This document shows, one piece after another, positions 1-6,207 of a DNA stretch of 6,373 nt. The position numbers and the translations under genes were made by a program. The notes beneath the pieces were generated by a model that had not been told where the DNA came from, made no database searches, and was given only the letters and a program-made list of their open reading frames with translations. How positions within the stretch are numbered: position 1 is the first letter of the stretch; every line of letters starts with the position of its first letter. This stretch comes from Elusimicrobiaceae bacterium (GTDB lineage Bacteria > Elusimicrobiota > Elusimicrobia > Elusimicrobiales > Elusimicrobiaceae): contig JAGCKY010000123.1 in NCBI GenBank assembly GCA_017647245.1, forward strand, positions 1-6,373. Direction: 5' to 3'.

Positions 1-1283
1 ATGGCCGGGCCAAGCCCATAGGTAATGACGCCCAAGCGGCGTAAAAATTCGCTGTCACCCGATGCCGGGCTCATACCAGGTACGGTGGCCGCGCCGGGCC
101 ACATCTGAGTGGCGGCGTGGGAAATGGCGGTAAATAATTCATCTTTACCGTTTGCCGGTTTGGGGAAGGGCAGTTGCGGACGTTCTAAAATTTCAATAGA
201 AATGCCGTCTTCATTTCCCAGAAATTTTTTAAGTTCTTGCAGAAATTGGTCCGGGTCTGTGCCGGGCAGTAAGCGCGCATTAACAATGGCAGAAGCTTCC
301 GCCACCGCCGCGCCCGTATCGGTACCTGACGAGATATTTACCGGATTAAGCGTATCTTTTAGTTGCGTGCGGAAAAACGGGTCCTGCGCAATAATTTCAG
401 CGGCCATTTGTTTTTGCTCGGGTTTGCCGGAGAGCAGAAGTTGAATAGTGGTTTGCGCGTCTTCTTCCTGCAACGGCAAAATGCCGCTAAAAAAAGCTTG
501 GTTGTTTTCCGTCAAGCGGGCGGGGGGATTAAAATCATTGAGTTTTGCCATCACTTGCGAAAGACGATATACCGCATTGTGCTCTACGGGCATAGAGGAG
601 TGTGCGGCATCACCGGACGCCGTGATTTTTAAATCCATATACATTTTCGTTCCGGCCTCGGCAAACACCAGCGGCAAATTTTGCGGCGTATTTTTAATAA
701 TGCCGCCGCCTTCATTGAGTGCAAAACCGGGCGCGATTTTATCCCAATAAGTTTGACCCAGCCATTTTAACCCGGTATCACTGCCGGACTCCTCACCCGA
801 CGTGACAAGTAAGATAATATCACGCTTTGGCGCGCGGCCGCTGTCTTTAATGGCAGTAAATAAAGCCAAGTGCATAGCGGTATAATTTTTGGCATCGGTT
901 GCACCAAGCCCATAAATTTTTCCGTCAAAAAGCGTAGCTTTGTACGGGGGAAAAGTCCAATTTTCTCCGGCGGGCGCGGTATCTAAATGTGAGATTAAAA
1001 GTAATGGTTTTGCTTTCGGGTCGGTGCCGTAAATGCGCGCCACTAAATTGGCGCGGCCTTTGCGCGGCGAGAGGAAATCCCAATCAATGTGATGTTTATT
1101 AAGTTGCTTGTAAATGTAGCGTACGGCGGCGGTTTCGTCTGGCTCGGGTTGGGAAGTGTCTATATTAAGTAAATTAATTAGATGGGTTTTGGCCTGCTCA
1201 TACAACGGATCAACGGCCGTGCTTTGCGCGTGCAACACAGGCAATAGAACAAGTAGCAAAAAGAAAATTAAATATTTTTTCAT
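1..1283 (-). CDS. Secreted M20-family zinc metallopeptidase, C-terminus cut by window edge
   Basis: This is an open frame from the ATG at 1283 to the window edge, giving 427 codons without a stop; the C-terminus lies outside. Residues 1-19 form a signal peptide (MKK, a hydrophobic run, then LHA before QS), so the enzyme is predicted to be exported. M20 metal-site motifs appear in order: SHLDTA (H99, D101), GLGATD (D130), GEES (E164 catalytic base, E165 metal) and LNEGG (E191). AHSSMP around H228 belongs to the dimerisation (lid) domain. The segment near residue 410 (GDSEFLRRLG, then YGLGP) resembles the late M20 region that precedes the final metal-binding His, which is missing here only because the window ends. 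M20 enzymes of this type cleave dipeptides, C-terminal residues or N-acyl amino acids; the exact substrate cannot be read. The start overlaps the DUF192 stop by ATGA and has no Shine-Dalgarno, so translational coupling is likely. Confidence 0.9.
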   Translation of the reverse strand, partial: MKKYLIFFLLLVLLPVLHAQSTAVDPLYEQAKTHLINLLNIDTSQPEPDETAAVRYIYKQLNKHHIDWDFLSPRKGRANLVARIYGTDPKAKPLLLISHLDTAPAGENWTFPPYKATLFDGKIYGLGATDAKNYTAMHLALFTAIKDSGRAPKRDIILLVTSGEESGSDTGLKWLGQTYWDKIAPGFALNEGGGIIKNTPQNLPLVFAEAGTKMYMDLKITASGDAAHSSMPVEHNAVYRLSQVMAKLNDFNPPARLTENNQAFFSGILPLQEEDAQTTIQLLLSGKPEQKQMAAEIIAQDPFFRTQLKDTLNPVNISSGTDTGAAVAEASAIVNARLLPGTDPDQFLQELKKFLGNEDGISIEILERPQLPFPKPANGKDELFTAISHAATQMWPGAATVPGMSPASGDSEFLRRLGVITYGLGPA

Positions 1284-1714
1284 GGTAAATTAAAATTAAT
1301 TTTATCGCCGCTTTTTAATTGGTGGCGCGTAATGGTGCCGGCGGCCGCTTCCAATACATATTGTGCCTGTCCGTTTACGACGGGTACTTCGGAATCGGGC
1401 GTATACGTATAAGTATGCGGCACTTTTTCATATAGTTGCGTAATCACGCCGCCTGGCGAAAGAAAAATAATATCTAAATCAATCAGGGTATTTTTCATCC
1501 AAAAATGGTGTAGCTCGTCGGCGTCAAACACAAAGAGCATGCCTTCGTCGGCCGGTAAATTTTTAACAAACATAAGTCCTTTTTCCGTTTTCTGCGGCGT
1601 ATCGGCAATGCGTGCGCGGATCACAAATCCGTCGGGTAACGTAACATTTGTTTGTTGGTATGCACAGGCGCAAAAGAAAAGTACGCCCGCCAGAAAAACA
1701 AAAAGTCTTTTCAT
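1280..1714 (-). CDS. DUF192 family protein, probable lipoprotein
   Basis: This 144-residue protein has an N-terminal export signal (MKR, then a hydrophobic stretch to about residue 14). The cysteines C15 and C17 follow; C17 preceded by Ala is a loose lipobox, so membrane anchoring is probable but not certain. The DUF192 domain fills residues 45-142. Its hallmarks are visible: KGLMFV at 45-50, GMLFVFD at 58-64, FWMKNTLIDLDIIF at 71-84, YVLEAAAG at 119-126 and a terminal SGDKI. The family's biochemical role is not established; members are small exported or archaeal beta-fold proteins. It is the first gene of a two-gene unit with the M20 peptidase, overlapping it by 4 bp. No Shine-Dalgarno precedes the ATG and no other usable start exists before the signal peptide. 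The promoter lies so close that the mRNA may be leaderless. Confidence 0.88.
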   Translation of the reverse strand: MKRLFVFLAGVLFFCACAYQQTNVTLPDGFVIRARIADTPQKTEKGLMFVKNLPADEGMLFVFDADELHHFWMKNTLIDLDIIFLSPGGVITQLYEKVPHTYTYTPDSEVPVVNGQAQYVLEAAAGTITRHQLKSGDKINFNLP

Positions 1715-1742
1715 ATATATAGTGTAGCAAAAAATCTGTCAA
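1714..1742 (-). promoter_or_regulatory. Promoter of the DUF192-M20 unit
   Basis: Reading the minus strand, a perfect TTGACA lies at 1742-1737. It is followed by an AT-rich run and then TGCTACACTATATATATG, which ends in the start codon (1714-1712). Two -10 choices exist. One is TATATA at 1719-1714 with a 17-bp spacer, which would start transcription inside the gene. The other is an extended TGC-TACACT (hexamer 1726-1721), which would start transcription at about the A of the ATG but sits only 10 bp from the TTGACA. The second is more compatible with the gene start and matches the TGnTAC element at the other promoters in this window. Confidence 0.5.
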
Positions 1743-1747
1743 TTTAC

Positions 1748-1776
1748 TTGACGCAAACTTACAGAACTGCTACCAT
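1748..1776 (+). promoter_or_regulatory. msrA promoter
   Basis: TTGACG at 1748-1753 is followed by a 17-bp spacer and TACCAT at 1771-1776. TGC at 1768-1770 gives an extended -10. The expected start near 1783 leaves a leader of about 13 nt that contains the AAGGAGG ribosome binding site at 1785-1791. The -35 box lies 5 bp from the -35 box of the opposing DUF192 promoter. Confidence 0.6.
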
Positions 1777-1795
1777 AACACAAAAAGGAGGAAAA

Positions 1796-2290
1796 ATGCC
1801 AAATTTTAGCAAACAAGCGGTTTTTGCCGGAGGATGTTTTTGGGGCGTGGAGCATTTGATGCAAACTGCGCGGGGCGTATTAGACGTGCAAAGCGGTTAT
1901 ACGGGCGGCGAGCTGGAAAACCCCAGCTACGAGCAAGTCAAAACCGGCACGACGGGGCATTTGGAAGCCGTGTGCGTAACGTATGACCCGGCGCACATCA
2001 ATTACGAAACTTTAGCGAAATTATTTTTTGAAATACACGACCCAACCCAAACCGACGGGCAGGGGCCGGATATCGGCTCGCAATATCACTCGGCTGTGTT
2101 TTACGCCGACGATGAGCAGAAACAAATTGCGGAAAAATTAATTAAAATTTTGAAACAAAAAGGATATAAAATTGCCACGAAAGTTTTACCGCTGCAAACC
2201 TTTTGGCCCGCCGAAGAATATCACCAAGACTATTACGCGCGCAAAGGCACACAGCCCTATTGCCACATGCGGGTCAAGCGTTTTGATTGA
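1796..2290 (+). CDS. msrA: Peptide-methionine (S)-S-oxide reductase MsrA
   Basis: This 164-residue cytosolic enzyme reduces the S-epimer of methionine sulfoxide in proteins or as free amino acid, using thioredoxin-type reductant. The signature AGGCFWGVE places the nucleophilic Cys at C14, with F15 and W16 forming the methyl pocket. Other expected active-site residues are E57 (in GHLEAV), D92 and Y97 (in PDIGSQYHSAVFY). C156 near the C-terminus (PYCHMR) is the likely resolving Cys, so this is a two-Cys, MsrA-only form with no fused MsrB. The ATG at 1796 was chosen because AAGGAGG lies 4 bases upstream and the signature then falls at the usual N-terminal position. The frame opens earlier, at 1652, but that extension would cross the divergent promoters and resembles no MsrA. 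The stop abuts the stop of the convergent DJ-1-like gene with no gap. Confidence 0.97.
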   Translation: MPNFSKQAVFAGGCFWGVEHLMQTARGVLDVQSGYTGGELENPSYEQVKTGTTGHLEAVCVTYDPAHINYETLAKLFFEIHDPTQTDGQGPDIGSQYHSAVFYADDEQKQIAEKLIKILKQKGYKIATKVLPLQTFWPAEEYHQDYYARKGTQPYCHMRVKRFD

Positions 2291-2827
2291 TTATTTGTAG
2301 TAGATATCTGCCTTTGTTTCGTCGGCAATTTCTTTGCCGCGCAAAGCTTGCAAAATGGCAAAGCCGAAATCTATCGCGGCCGCGGCACTTTTGCCGGTGA
2401 CAATTTGTCCGTCCGCTACGGCGTAATCGTCGCAATACGTGCCGCCGAAATCTTCATTCATAGCAGTAAAACAAGTGTATTTTTTTCCTTGCAATAGACC
2501 GAGGTGGCCTAAAATCGTCGGGCTGGCGCAGATGGCGCAGACGTATTTTCCGCGTGCATAAAAATCTTGCAAGAGTTGTAATACACGCGGCGTATTTTCC
2601 AATTCTTTATATTGCGGACCGCCGGGTAAGATAATGGCGGCATAATTATCATCTGAGAAATGGGCAAAATCTTTGAGCGCATTGCACGTCAGTCCAAAGC
2701 GTCCGGTGGCCTGCGTACCGCGCAAACTATACACATCTACGTCTAGTCCGCCGCGGCGCAAAATACCGTATGTACCGACGGTTTCCACTTCTTCAAATCC
2801 GTTTGTTACAACCATGCAAACTTTCAT
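2291..2827 (-). CDS. DJ-1/PfpI (ThiJ) family protein
   Basis: This 178-residue protein has a single class I glutamine-amidotransferase-like fold, matching the usual length of the DJ-1 subfamily. The features seen are an N-terminal strand followed by GFEEVETV, with E15 as the conserved Glu that contacts the reactive Cys; AAIILPGG at 63-70; and the nucleophile elbow VCAICASP with C100 as the reactive Cys. DGQIVTGKSAAAAIDF toward the C-terminus is also typical. DJ-1/YajL relatives are linked to oxidative-stress protection, protein chaperoning and disputed deglycase or glyoxalase activity; I cannot choose between these. The ATG overlaps the flippase TGA by 4 bp (ATGA), and GGGGG lies 6 bases upstream as a possible ribosome binding site. 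It is the last gene of its unit and ends directly against msrA. No terminator is visible, so its transcript probably runs antisense into msrA. Confidence 0.92.
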   Translation of the reverse strand: MKVCMVVTNGFEEVETVGTYGILRRGGLDVDVYSLRGTQATGRFGLTCNALKDFAHFSDDNYAAIILPGGPQYKELENTPRVLQLLQDFYARGKYVCAICASPTILGHLGLLQGKKYTCFTAMNEDFGGTYCDDYAVADGQIVTGKSAAAAIDFGFAILQALRGKEIADETKADIYYK

Positions 2828-4245
2828 TTTTGACCCCCGTAATTTTTAATAATCAGCCCAGCCGCCGCCGGATACAAACAAAGCAAAATGATTTTCACAG
2901 GCAGTGCCCCGCCGGAAATGTATGAGCCGTATGCAACCCCGCCGCCGACCAGTCCGAGCAAAAGCAGTTTGCCGTACTGATACGGTAGGGGGTAATTTTT
3001 CTGTGTGAAAATAAACAGCGCCGTTGCCATAGCAAAATAACTGCACGCTACCGCGCACCCCGCCCCCATAATGCCGATATGCGGCACGAGCAAAATGTTG
3101 GTAGTAATGCTGACGGTGGCGCCCAAAAGCGTAATCCATACGAGCACGCGCGTTTTTTTGGTAATGACGGGACCCACCATAAAATTGATATACAGCCCAT
3201 AGAAAAAATAGCCGAGCAGTACCAGCGGAATTACGTGCAATCCGCCCCAGTATTGCGGCGCAATCAAGTGAAAGTTACCAAAGATATTGCTTTGAATAAT
3301 GTGGGGCATAAGTAGCGCCAGACCAAGCAAAACCCACAAGCTTGCCGCCGTAAAAAAGGTCAGCACGCGCGCAAAGAGTTGGCGGGCATTGGGCTCTTTG
3401 GCGTGTGCCAAAAAGAACGGCCGCCATGCCTGGTCAAACATAGAAACCACCAGCATCATAAACACGCCGATTTTGAAATTAGCTTGGTAAATTCCGACGG
3501 CGGAAAGGCCTACCAGTTGCACCAAAATCGGTTTATCAATAACGCTGACCAGCAAGCTGGCTAACCCCGACGGTACAAACGGCCACGCAAATTTAAGCAT
3601 TTGCTTGTGTAGTAATTTGTCATATTGCACAAAGCCGCCGCGCAGTTCTTCCCACACGACGGGCGAAAGCAGTAAAAGAGAAGTGAGTGATGCAAAAATG
3701 TTGGCCCAAAAAATAGACGCTACACCCTTTTTCAGCACTGCCACAAATAAGATATTACAAAGAACATTTACGACGATCGAGGCCGTCCGCACGCCTGCAA
3801 AATACCACGCGCGCCGTTGCAAGCGCAACTTGGTAAACGGAATCATATTGAGCATATCCAAAATTAAAATCCATACCGCCAAATGCATCAGCTGTACGTG
3901 ATTTGCGCCGATGCCCGAAAGGATTGATAAGGGCTTTGCAAAAATGTGTATCAATATGCCTAGCAGTGTGCCATAAATCAGCAGTCCGTAGAAACAATGT
4001 TGAAAGACCGCGCGTTTGTTTTCGGCTTCGCTGGCAAAGCGCAAATAACTTTGGTCCATGCCAAACAGGAAAATGACATTGAGTAGCGCAATCAGTGCAA
4101 ATAACGTGGCTACCACACCATATTCGGCAGTAGCTAGATAGTAGGTATAAAAGGGAACTAAACAGAAATTGAGCAGCCGCGCCACGACGGTGGACGTGCC
4201 GTAAATTAAAGTTTCTTTCCCCAGTCTTACAATGTCATTTCCCAT
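2824..4245 (-). CDS. Polysaccharide/oligosaccharide flippase, Wzx-like (MOP/PST family)
   Basis: This 473-residue integral membrane protein has about 14 hydrophobic segments, roughly at 12-35, 42-64, 84-106, 118-138, 148-170, 175-197, 216-236, 245-270, 293-316, 336-356, 365-385, 390-412, 425-443 and 450-466. The opening (RLGKETLIYG, then NFCLVPFYTYYL and EYG) is typical of polysaccharide-biosynthesis flippases, which move lipid-linked saccharides across the inner membrane. No glycosyltransferase or other surface-sugar gene is adjacent, so the cargo (O-antigen, capsule, exopolysaccharide or glycan precursor) is unknown. The ATG at 4245 is well fixed: an in-frame TAA sits four codons upstream with no alternative start between. 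There is no classical Shine-Dalgarno. The only G-rich run, GGGG, lies inside the 3' arm of the terminator hairpin that precedes the gene. The stop overlaps the DJ-1-like start by ATGA. Confidence 0.9.
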   Translation of the reverse strand: MGNDIVRLGKETLIYGTSTVVARLLNFCLVPFYTYYLATAEYGVVATLFALIALLNVIFLFGMDQSYLRFASEAENKRAVFQHCFYGLLIYGTLLGILIHIFAKPLSILSGIGANHVQLMHLAVWILILDMLNMIPFTKLRLQRRAWYFAGVRTASIVVNVLCNILFVAVLKKGVASIFWANIFASLTSLLLLSPVVWEELRGGFVQYDKLLHKQMLKFAWPFVPSGLASLLVSVIDKPILVQLVGLSAVGIYQANFKIGVFMMLVVSMFDQAWRPFFLAHAKEPNARQLFARVLTFFTAASLWVLLGLALLMPHIIQSNIFGNFHLIAPQYWGGLHVIPLVLLGYFFYGLYINFMVGPVITKKTRVLVWITLLGATVSITTNILLVPHIGIMGAGCAVACSYFAMATALFIFTQKNYPLPYQYGKLLLLGLVGGGVAYGSYISGGALPVKIILLCLYPAAAGLIIKNYGGQK

Positions 4246-4271
4246 AAAAAGCCCCGCTTACAGCGCGGGGC
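4246..4271 (-). terminator. Intrinsic terminator touching the flippase start codon
   Basis: Read on the minus strand, a perfect 7-bp GC-only stem (GCCCCGC at 4271-4265, GCGGGGC at 4257-4251) encloses a 7-nt loop and is followed by TTTTT at 4250-4246. The very next base is the A of the flippase ATG. The stem begins 6 bases after the phosphorylase stop codon. It should end most rnhB-yraN-phosphorylase transcripts. It may also hide the GGGG that would serve as the flippase ribosome binding site. Confidence 0.8.
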
Positions 4272-4277
4272 GGCTGA

Positions 4278-5099
4278 TTAGAGTTTGGGCAAAATAGTTT
4301 CTAATAAAGATTTAAATTTGCCCTCAATCTTTTTTGTTTCAGAAATGGTCTGTGCGTGTGAAAGTGCTTCTTTGGCAATACCGCAAGCTAAGTTAGTTAC
4401 ACAGGCAAGTCCTAATACTTCCAGCCCGCATTGGGCCGCTACCAATACTTCCGGCACTACGCTCATACCGACGACGGTTGCGCCTAGTGTTTTGAAGGCG
4501 CGGATTTCAGCGGGGGTCTCAAAGTTTGGGCCGGTTACCGCGAAATACGTACCTTCTTTTGCTTTAATTTTAACTTTTTTACAGGCGGCTAATGTAATTT
4601 GACGCAACGATTTGGTATATACTTTTGACAAATCAAAGAAGCGCGGGCCAAAAGAAGGGTCATAGTTGTTAATAAGCGGGTTGTTGGCCATAAAATTGAT
4701 ATGGTCATTGAGCACGCATATAGATCCGGGGGTGAGTTTTTCGTCCAGCGAACCGACGGCACCTGATACAATCAGCTTTTTCACGCCCAACATAAACAGC
4801 GTGCGGATAGAAATAGCCAAATCTTTCATCGGGTGGCCTTCGTAATAGTGGAAACGCCCTTGCATAACCACAATTTTTCTGCCTTTATAAAGGCCAAATA
4901 CCAAATTGCCACTATGTCCCGGCACGGTGCTACGCAAAAAGTGCGGTATTTTTTCGTAGGGCAATACGATTTTTTTATCCAAACGGGGAATAGAATTTCC
5001 TAATCCCGACCCTGCAATCAAAGCGATTTCAGGTTTGAAATTTTTTGTTTTTTTATTGATAAACGCTACGGCTTTTTTGACTTGTTCCAGTTGTGTCAT
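4278..5099 (-). CDS. punA: Purine nucleoside phosphorylase, trimeric (PNP/MTAP) type
   Basis: This 273-residue cytosolic enzyme splits purine nucleosides with phosphate into base and (deoxy)ribose-1-phosphate, feeding purine salvage. It follows the inosine/guanosine PNP pattern. GSGLG at 30-34 carries the phosphate-site Ser31. QGRFHYYEGHP at 80-90 holds R82, H84 and Y86. SGAVGS falls at 112-117, GPNFETPAE at 190-198 holds F193 and E194, GMSVVPEV at 211-218 holds M212, and VTNLA at 234-238 holds N236. Asn at 236 and Glu at 194 favour 6-oxopurine PNP over methylthioadenosine phosphorylase. The ATG at 5099 is preferred because GGAGG stands 4 bases upstream, gives normal family length and leaves a 13-bp gap after yraN. 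The frame extends to an ATG at 5150, but that would overlap yraN by 38 bp and has no ribosome binding site. A terminator follows the stop. Confidence 0.94.
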   Translation of the reverse strand: MTQLEQVKKAVAFINKKTKNFKPEIALIAGSGLGNSIPRLDKKIVLPYEKIPHFLRSTVPGHSGNLVFGLYKGRKIVVMQGRFHYYEGHPMKDLAISIRTLFMLGVKKLIVSGAVGSLDEKLTPGSICVLNDHINFMANNPLINNYDPSFGPRFFDLSKVYTKSLRQITLAACKKVKIKAKEGTYFAVTGPNFETPAEIRAFKTLGATVVGMSVVPEVLVAAQCGLEVLGLACVTNLACGIAKEALSHAQTISETKKIEGKFKSLLETILPKL

Positions 5100-5112
5100 A
5101 TGTCCTCCGTAT

Positions 5113-5472
5113 TTAAAAAGTACCCCGCCGGGGAATAAACGCATTTTCAATGTGTTCCAACTCTCCCGGCAATAGGCAAACTACATCAAATCTTATACTA
5201 TCAAATTTGGGCGCATTTTCCTTAATAAAATACTGCGCGGTTAAAGCAATTTTGTGTTGTTTGGACGGAGTAACAGCCGAAATAGGACCGCCGAACGCAC
5301 GAGAAGCGCGTTTTTTGACTTCCACGAACACAAGGGTTTTTTTATTTAGGGCAATCAAATCAATTTCGCCGCAGGGTTTGCGGTAGTTGCGCGCGATAAC
5401 GCGGTAGCCCTTTTCTGCTAAATACCGACAGGCCGCGTCTTCACCCAATGCGCCGCTTTGTGTGGTGTTCAT
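5113..5472 (-). CDS. yraN: YraN/UPF0102 family nuclease-like protein
   Basis: This 119-residue protein is the usual size for UPF0102. The family has a restriction-endonuclease-like fold, and its role is still unsettled. The sequence shows the family order: G-x-x-G-E-D-A-A at 7-14, YLAEKGY at 17-23, NYR at 29-31, GEIDLIA at 35-41 and LVFVEVKKR at 47-55. The acidic and basic residues E36, D38, E51 and K53 form a PD-(D/E)xK-like core, and IRFDVV at 93-98 closes the domain. It overlaps the rnhB stop by 4 bp (ATGA) and has no clear ribosome binding site, so it is probably translated by re-initiation after rnhB. The rnhB-yraN pairing is common across bacteria and supports the assignment. Confidence 0.94.
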   Translation of the reverse strand: MNTTQSGALGEDAACRYLAEKGYRVIARNYRKPCGEIDLIALNKKTLVFVEVKKRASRAFGGPISAVTPSKQHKIALTAQYFIKENAPKFDSIRFDVVCLLPGELEHIENAFIPRRGTF

Positions 5473-6104
5473 GGGAATAGAGTGGGCGTGAATTTTTCAC
5501 GTAGCGGGGCAAAGGTTTTGCGGTGCTCCGGGCAAGGGCCGTATTGCTCAATAGCGGCGAGGTGTTTGGGCGTGCCGTACCCTTTATGCGCGGCAAAACC
5601 GTAATTGGGATAAAGCTTGTCTAGTGTTTCCATATAGCGGTCACGTAGTACTTTGGCTACAATGCTGGCCGCGGCAATGCAAAGCGATTTGGCATCTCCG
5701 TCCACGATAGGCATTTGACGCAGGGGGAAATCGGCTATCGGATGCGGTCCGTCCACCAGTGCAATAGCCGGAATAGAATAAAATTTGCGGCTGGCGCGGC
5801 GCATGGCCAAAAAAGTGGCTTGCAAAATGTTTAATTTATCTATTTCGCGCGCGGAAGCGAACCCCACAACGTATAGCACGCCGATTTTGTTCATACGCTC
5901 AAAAATTTCTTCGCGTTTTTTAGGCGTAAGTTTTTTGCTGTCGTTTGCATCTTCAAAGTAGATATATTGATTGGGAGCAAGGCAACAGGCGCACGCCACC
6001 ACCGGCCCAGCCAGCGGTCCGCGGCCCGCTTCGTCTACACCAATGAGGATAGCGGTTTCTTTTTGAATAGCGATTTTTTTGTCAAAATCCAATAATGCGC
6101 CCAT
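5469..6104 (-). CDS. rnhB: Ribonuclease HII
   Basis: This 211-residue cytosolic endonuclease cuts the RNA strand of RNA-DNA hybrids and incises at single ribonucleotides embedded in DNA. The catalytic D-E-D-D set is visible: D24 and E25 in GVDEAGRGPLAGPV (22-35), D118 in ALVDG, and D137 in VDGDAKS. Further RNase HII hallmarks are DSKKL at 55-59, LNILQAT at 91-97, AAASIVAKVLRDR at 144-156 and YGFAAHKGYGTPKH at 168-181. The length is normal. The N-terminus is about eight residues longer than in E. coli RNase HII. An AAGG sequence lies 8 bases upstream of the ATG. It is the first gene of the minus-strand run and overlaps yraN by ATGA. The often-adjacent rplS and trmD are absent here; upstream lies a divergent pilin gene. 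Confidence 0.97.
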   Translation of the reverse strand: MGALLDFDKKIAIQKETAILIGVDEAGRGPLAGPVVACACCLAPNQYIYFEDANDSKKLTPKKREEIFERMNKIGVLYVVGFASAREIDKLNILQATFLAMRRASRKFYSIPAIALVDGPHPIADFPLRQMPIVDGDAKSLCIAAASIVAKVLRDRYMETLDKLYPNYGFAAHKGYGTPKHLAAIEQYGPCPEHRKTFAPLREKFTPTLFP

Positions 6105-6122
6105 GATGAGTACCTTTATTTT

Positions 6123-6131
6123 ATTGTAGCA
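6123..6131 (-). promoter_or_regulatory. rnhB operon promoter (extended -10)
   Basis: On the minus strand TGC-TACAAT occupies 6131-6123. This is an extended -10 with a 5-of-6 match to TATAAT. I see no good -35 at the normal distance (TTCCTT or TCCTTT only), which is consistent with an extended -10 promoter. Transcription would begin near 6116, leaving a very short leader before the ATG at 6104. Confidence 0.5.
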
Positions 6132-6169
6132 ATTTAGCGCTATGGAAAGGAAATTTATTAGAGGGAGGG

Positions 6170-6207
6170 GCCCTTTTTGTGTCGTTTTTTCGTCGGGAAA
6201 AAAGGGC
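6170..6207. repeat. Inverted repeat upstream of the pilin promoter
   Basis: GCCCTTTTT at 6170-6178 is exactly complementary to AAAAAGGGC at 6199-6207, with 20 bases between. The right arm ends one base before the pilin -35 hexamer. It could be an operator for a dimeric regulator, or a hairpin. No gene in the window transcribes into it from the left, so a terminator role is not needed here. Confidence 0.55.

Noticed and set aside
109..750. Overlapping plus-strand open frames opposite the M20 gene (up to 111 codons)
   Set aside because: They are antisense to a gene with clear M20 motifs, have no recognisable domains and are low-complexity Ser/Ala-rich; they are shadow frames.
1652..1795. Longer start for msrA at 1652
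   Set aside because: The extension runs back through both divergent promoters and into the DUF192 gene. AAGGAGG and the usual MsrA N-terminus support 1796.
2323..2339. CGGCAA-TTTCT-TTGCCG hairpin as a terminator for msrA
   Set aside because: The stem is only 6 bp, has no T-tract on either strand and lies inside the DJ-1-like coding sequence, so chance is sufficient.
3079..3901. Plus-strand open frames opposite the flippase (61-98 codons)
   Set aside because: They are antisense to a well-supported membrane protein, with no domain and no ribosome binding site pattern.
5100..5150. Longer start for the purine nucleoside phosphorylase at 5150
   Set aside because: It would add 17 residues without family similarity, overlap yraN by 38 bp and lack a ribosome binding site; the ATG at 5099 has GGAGG 4 bases upstream.
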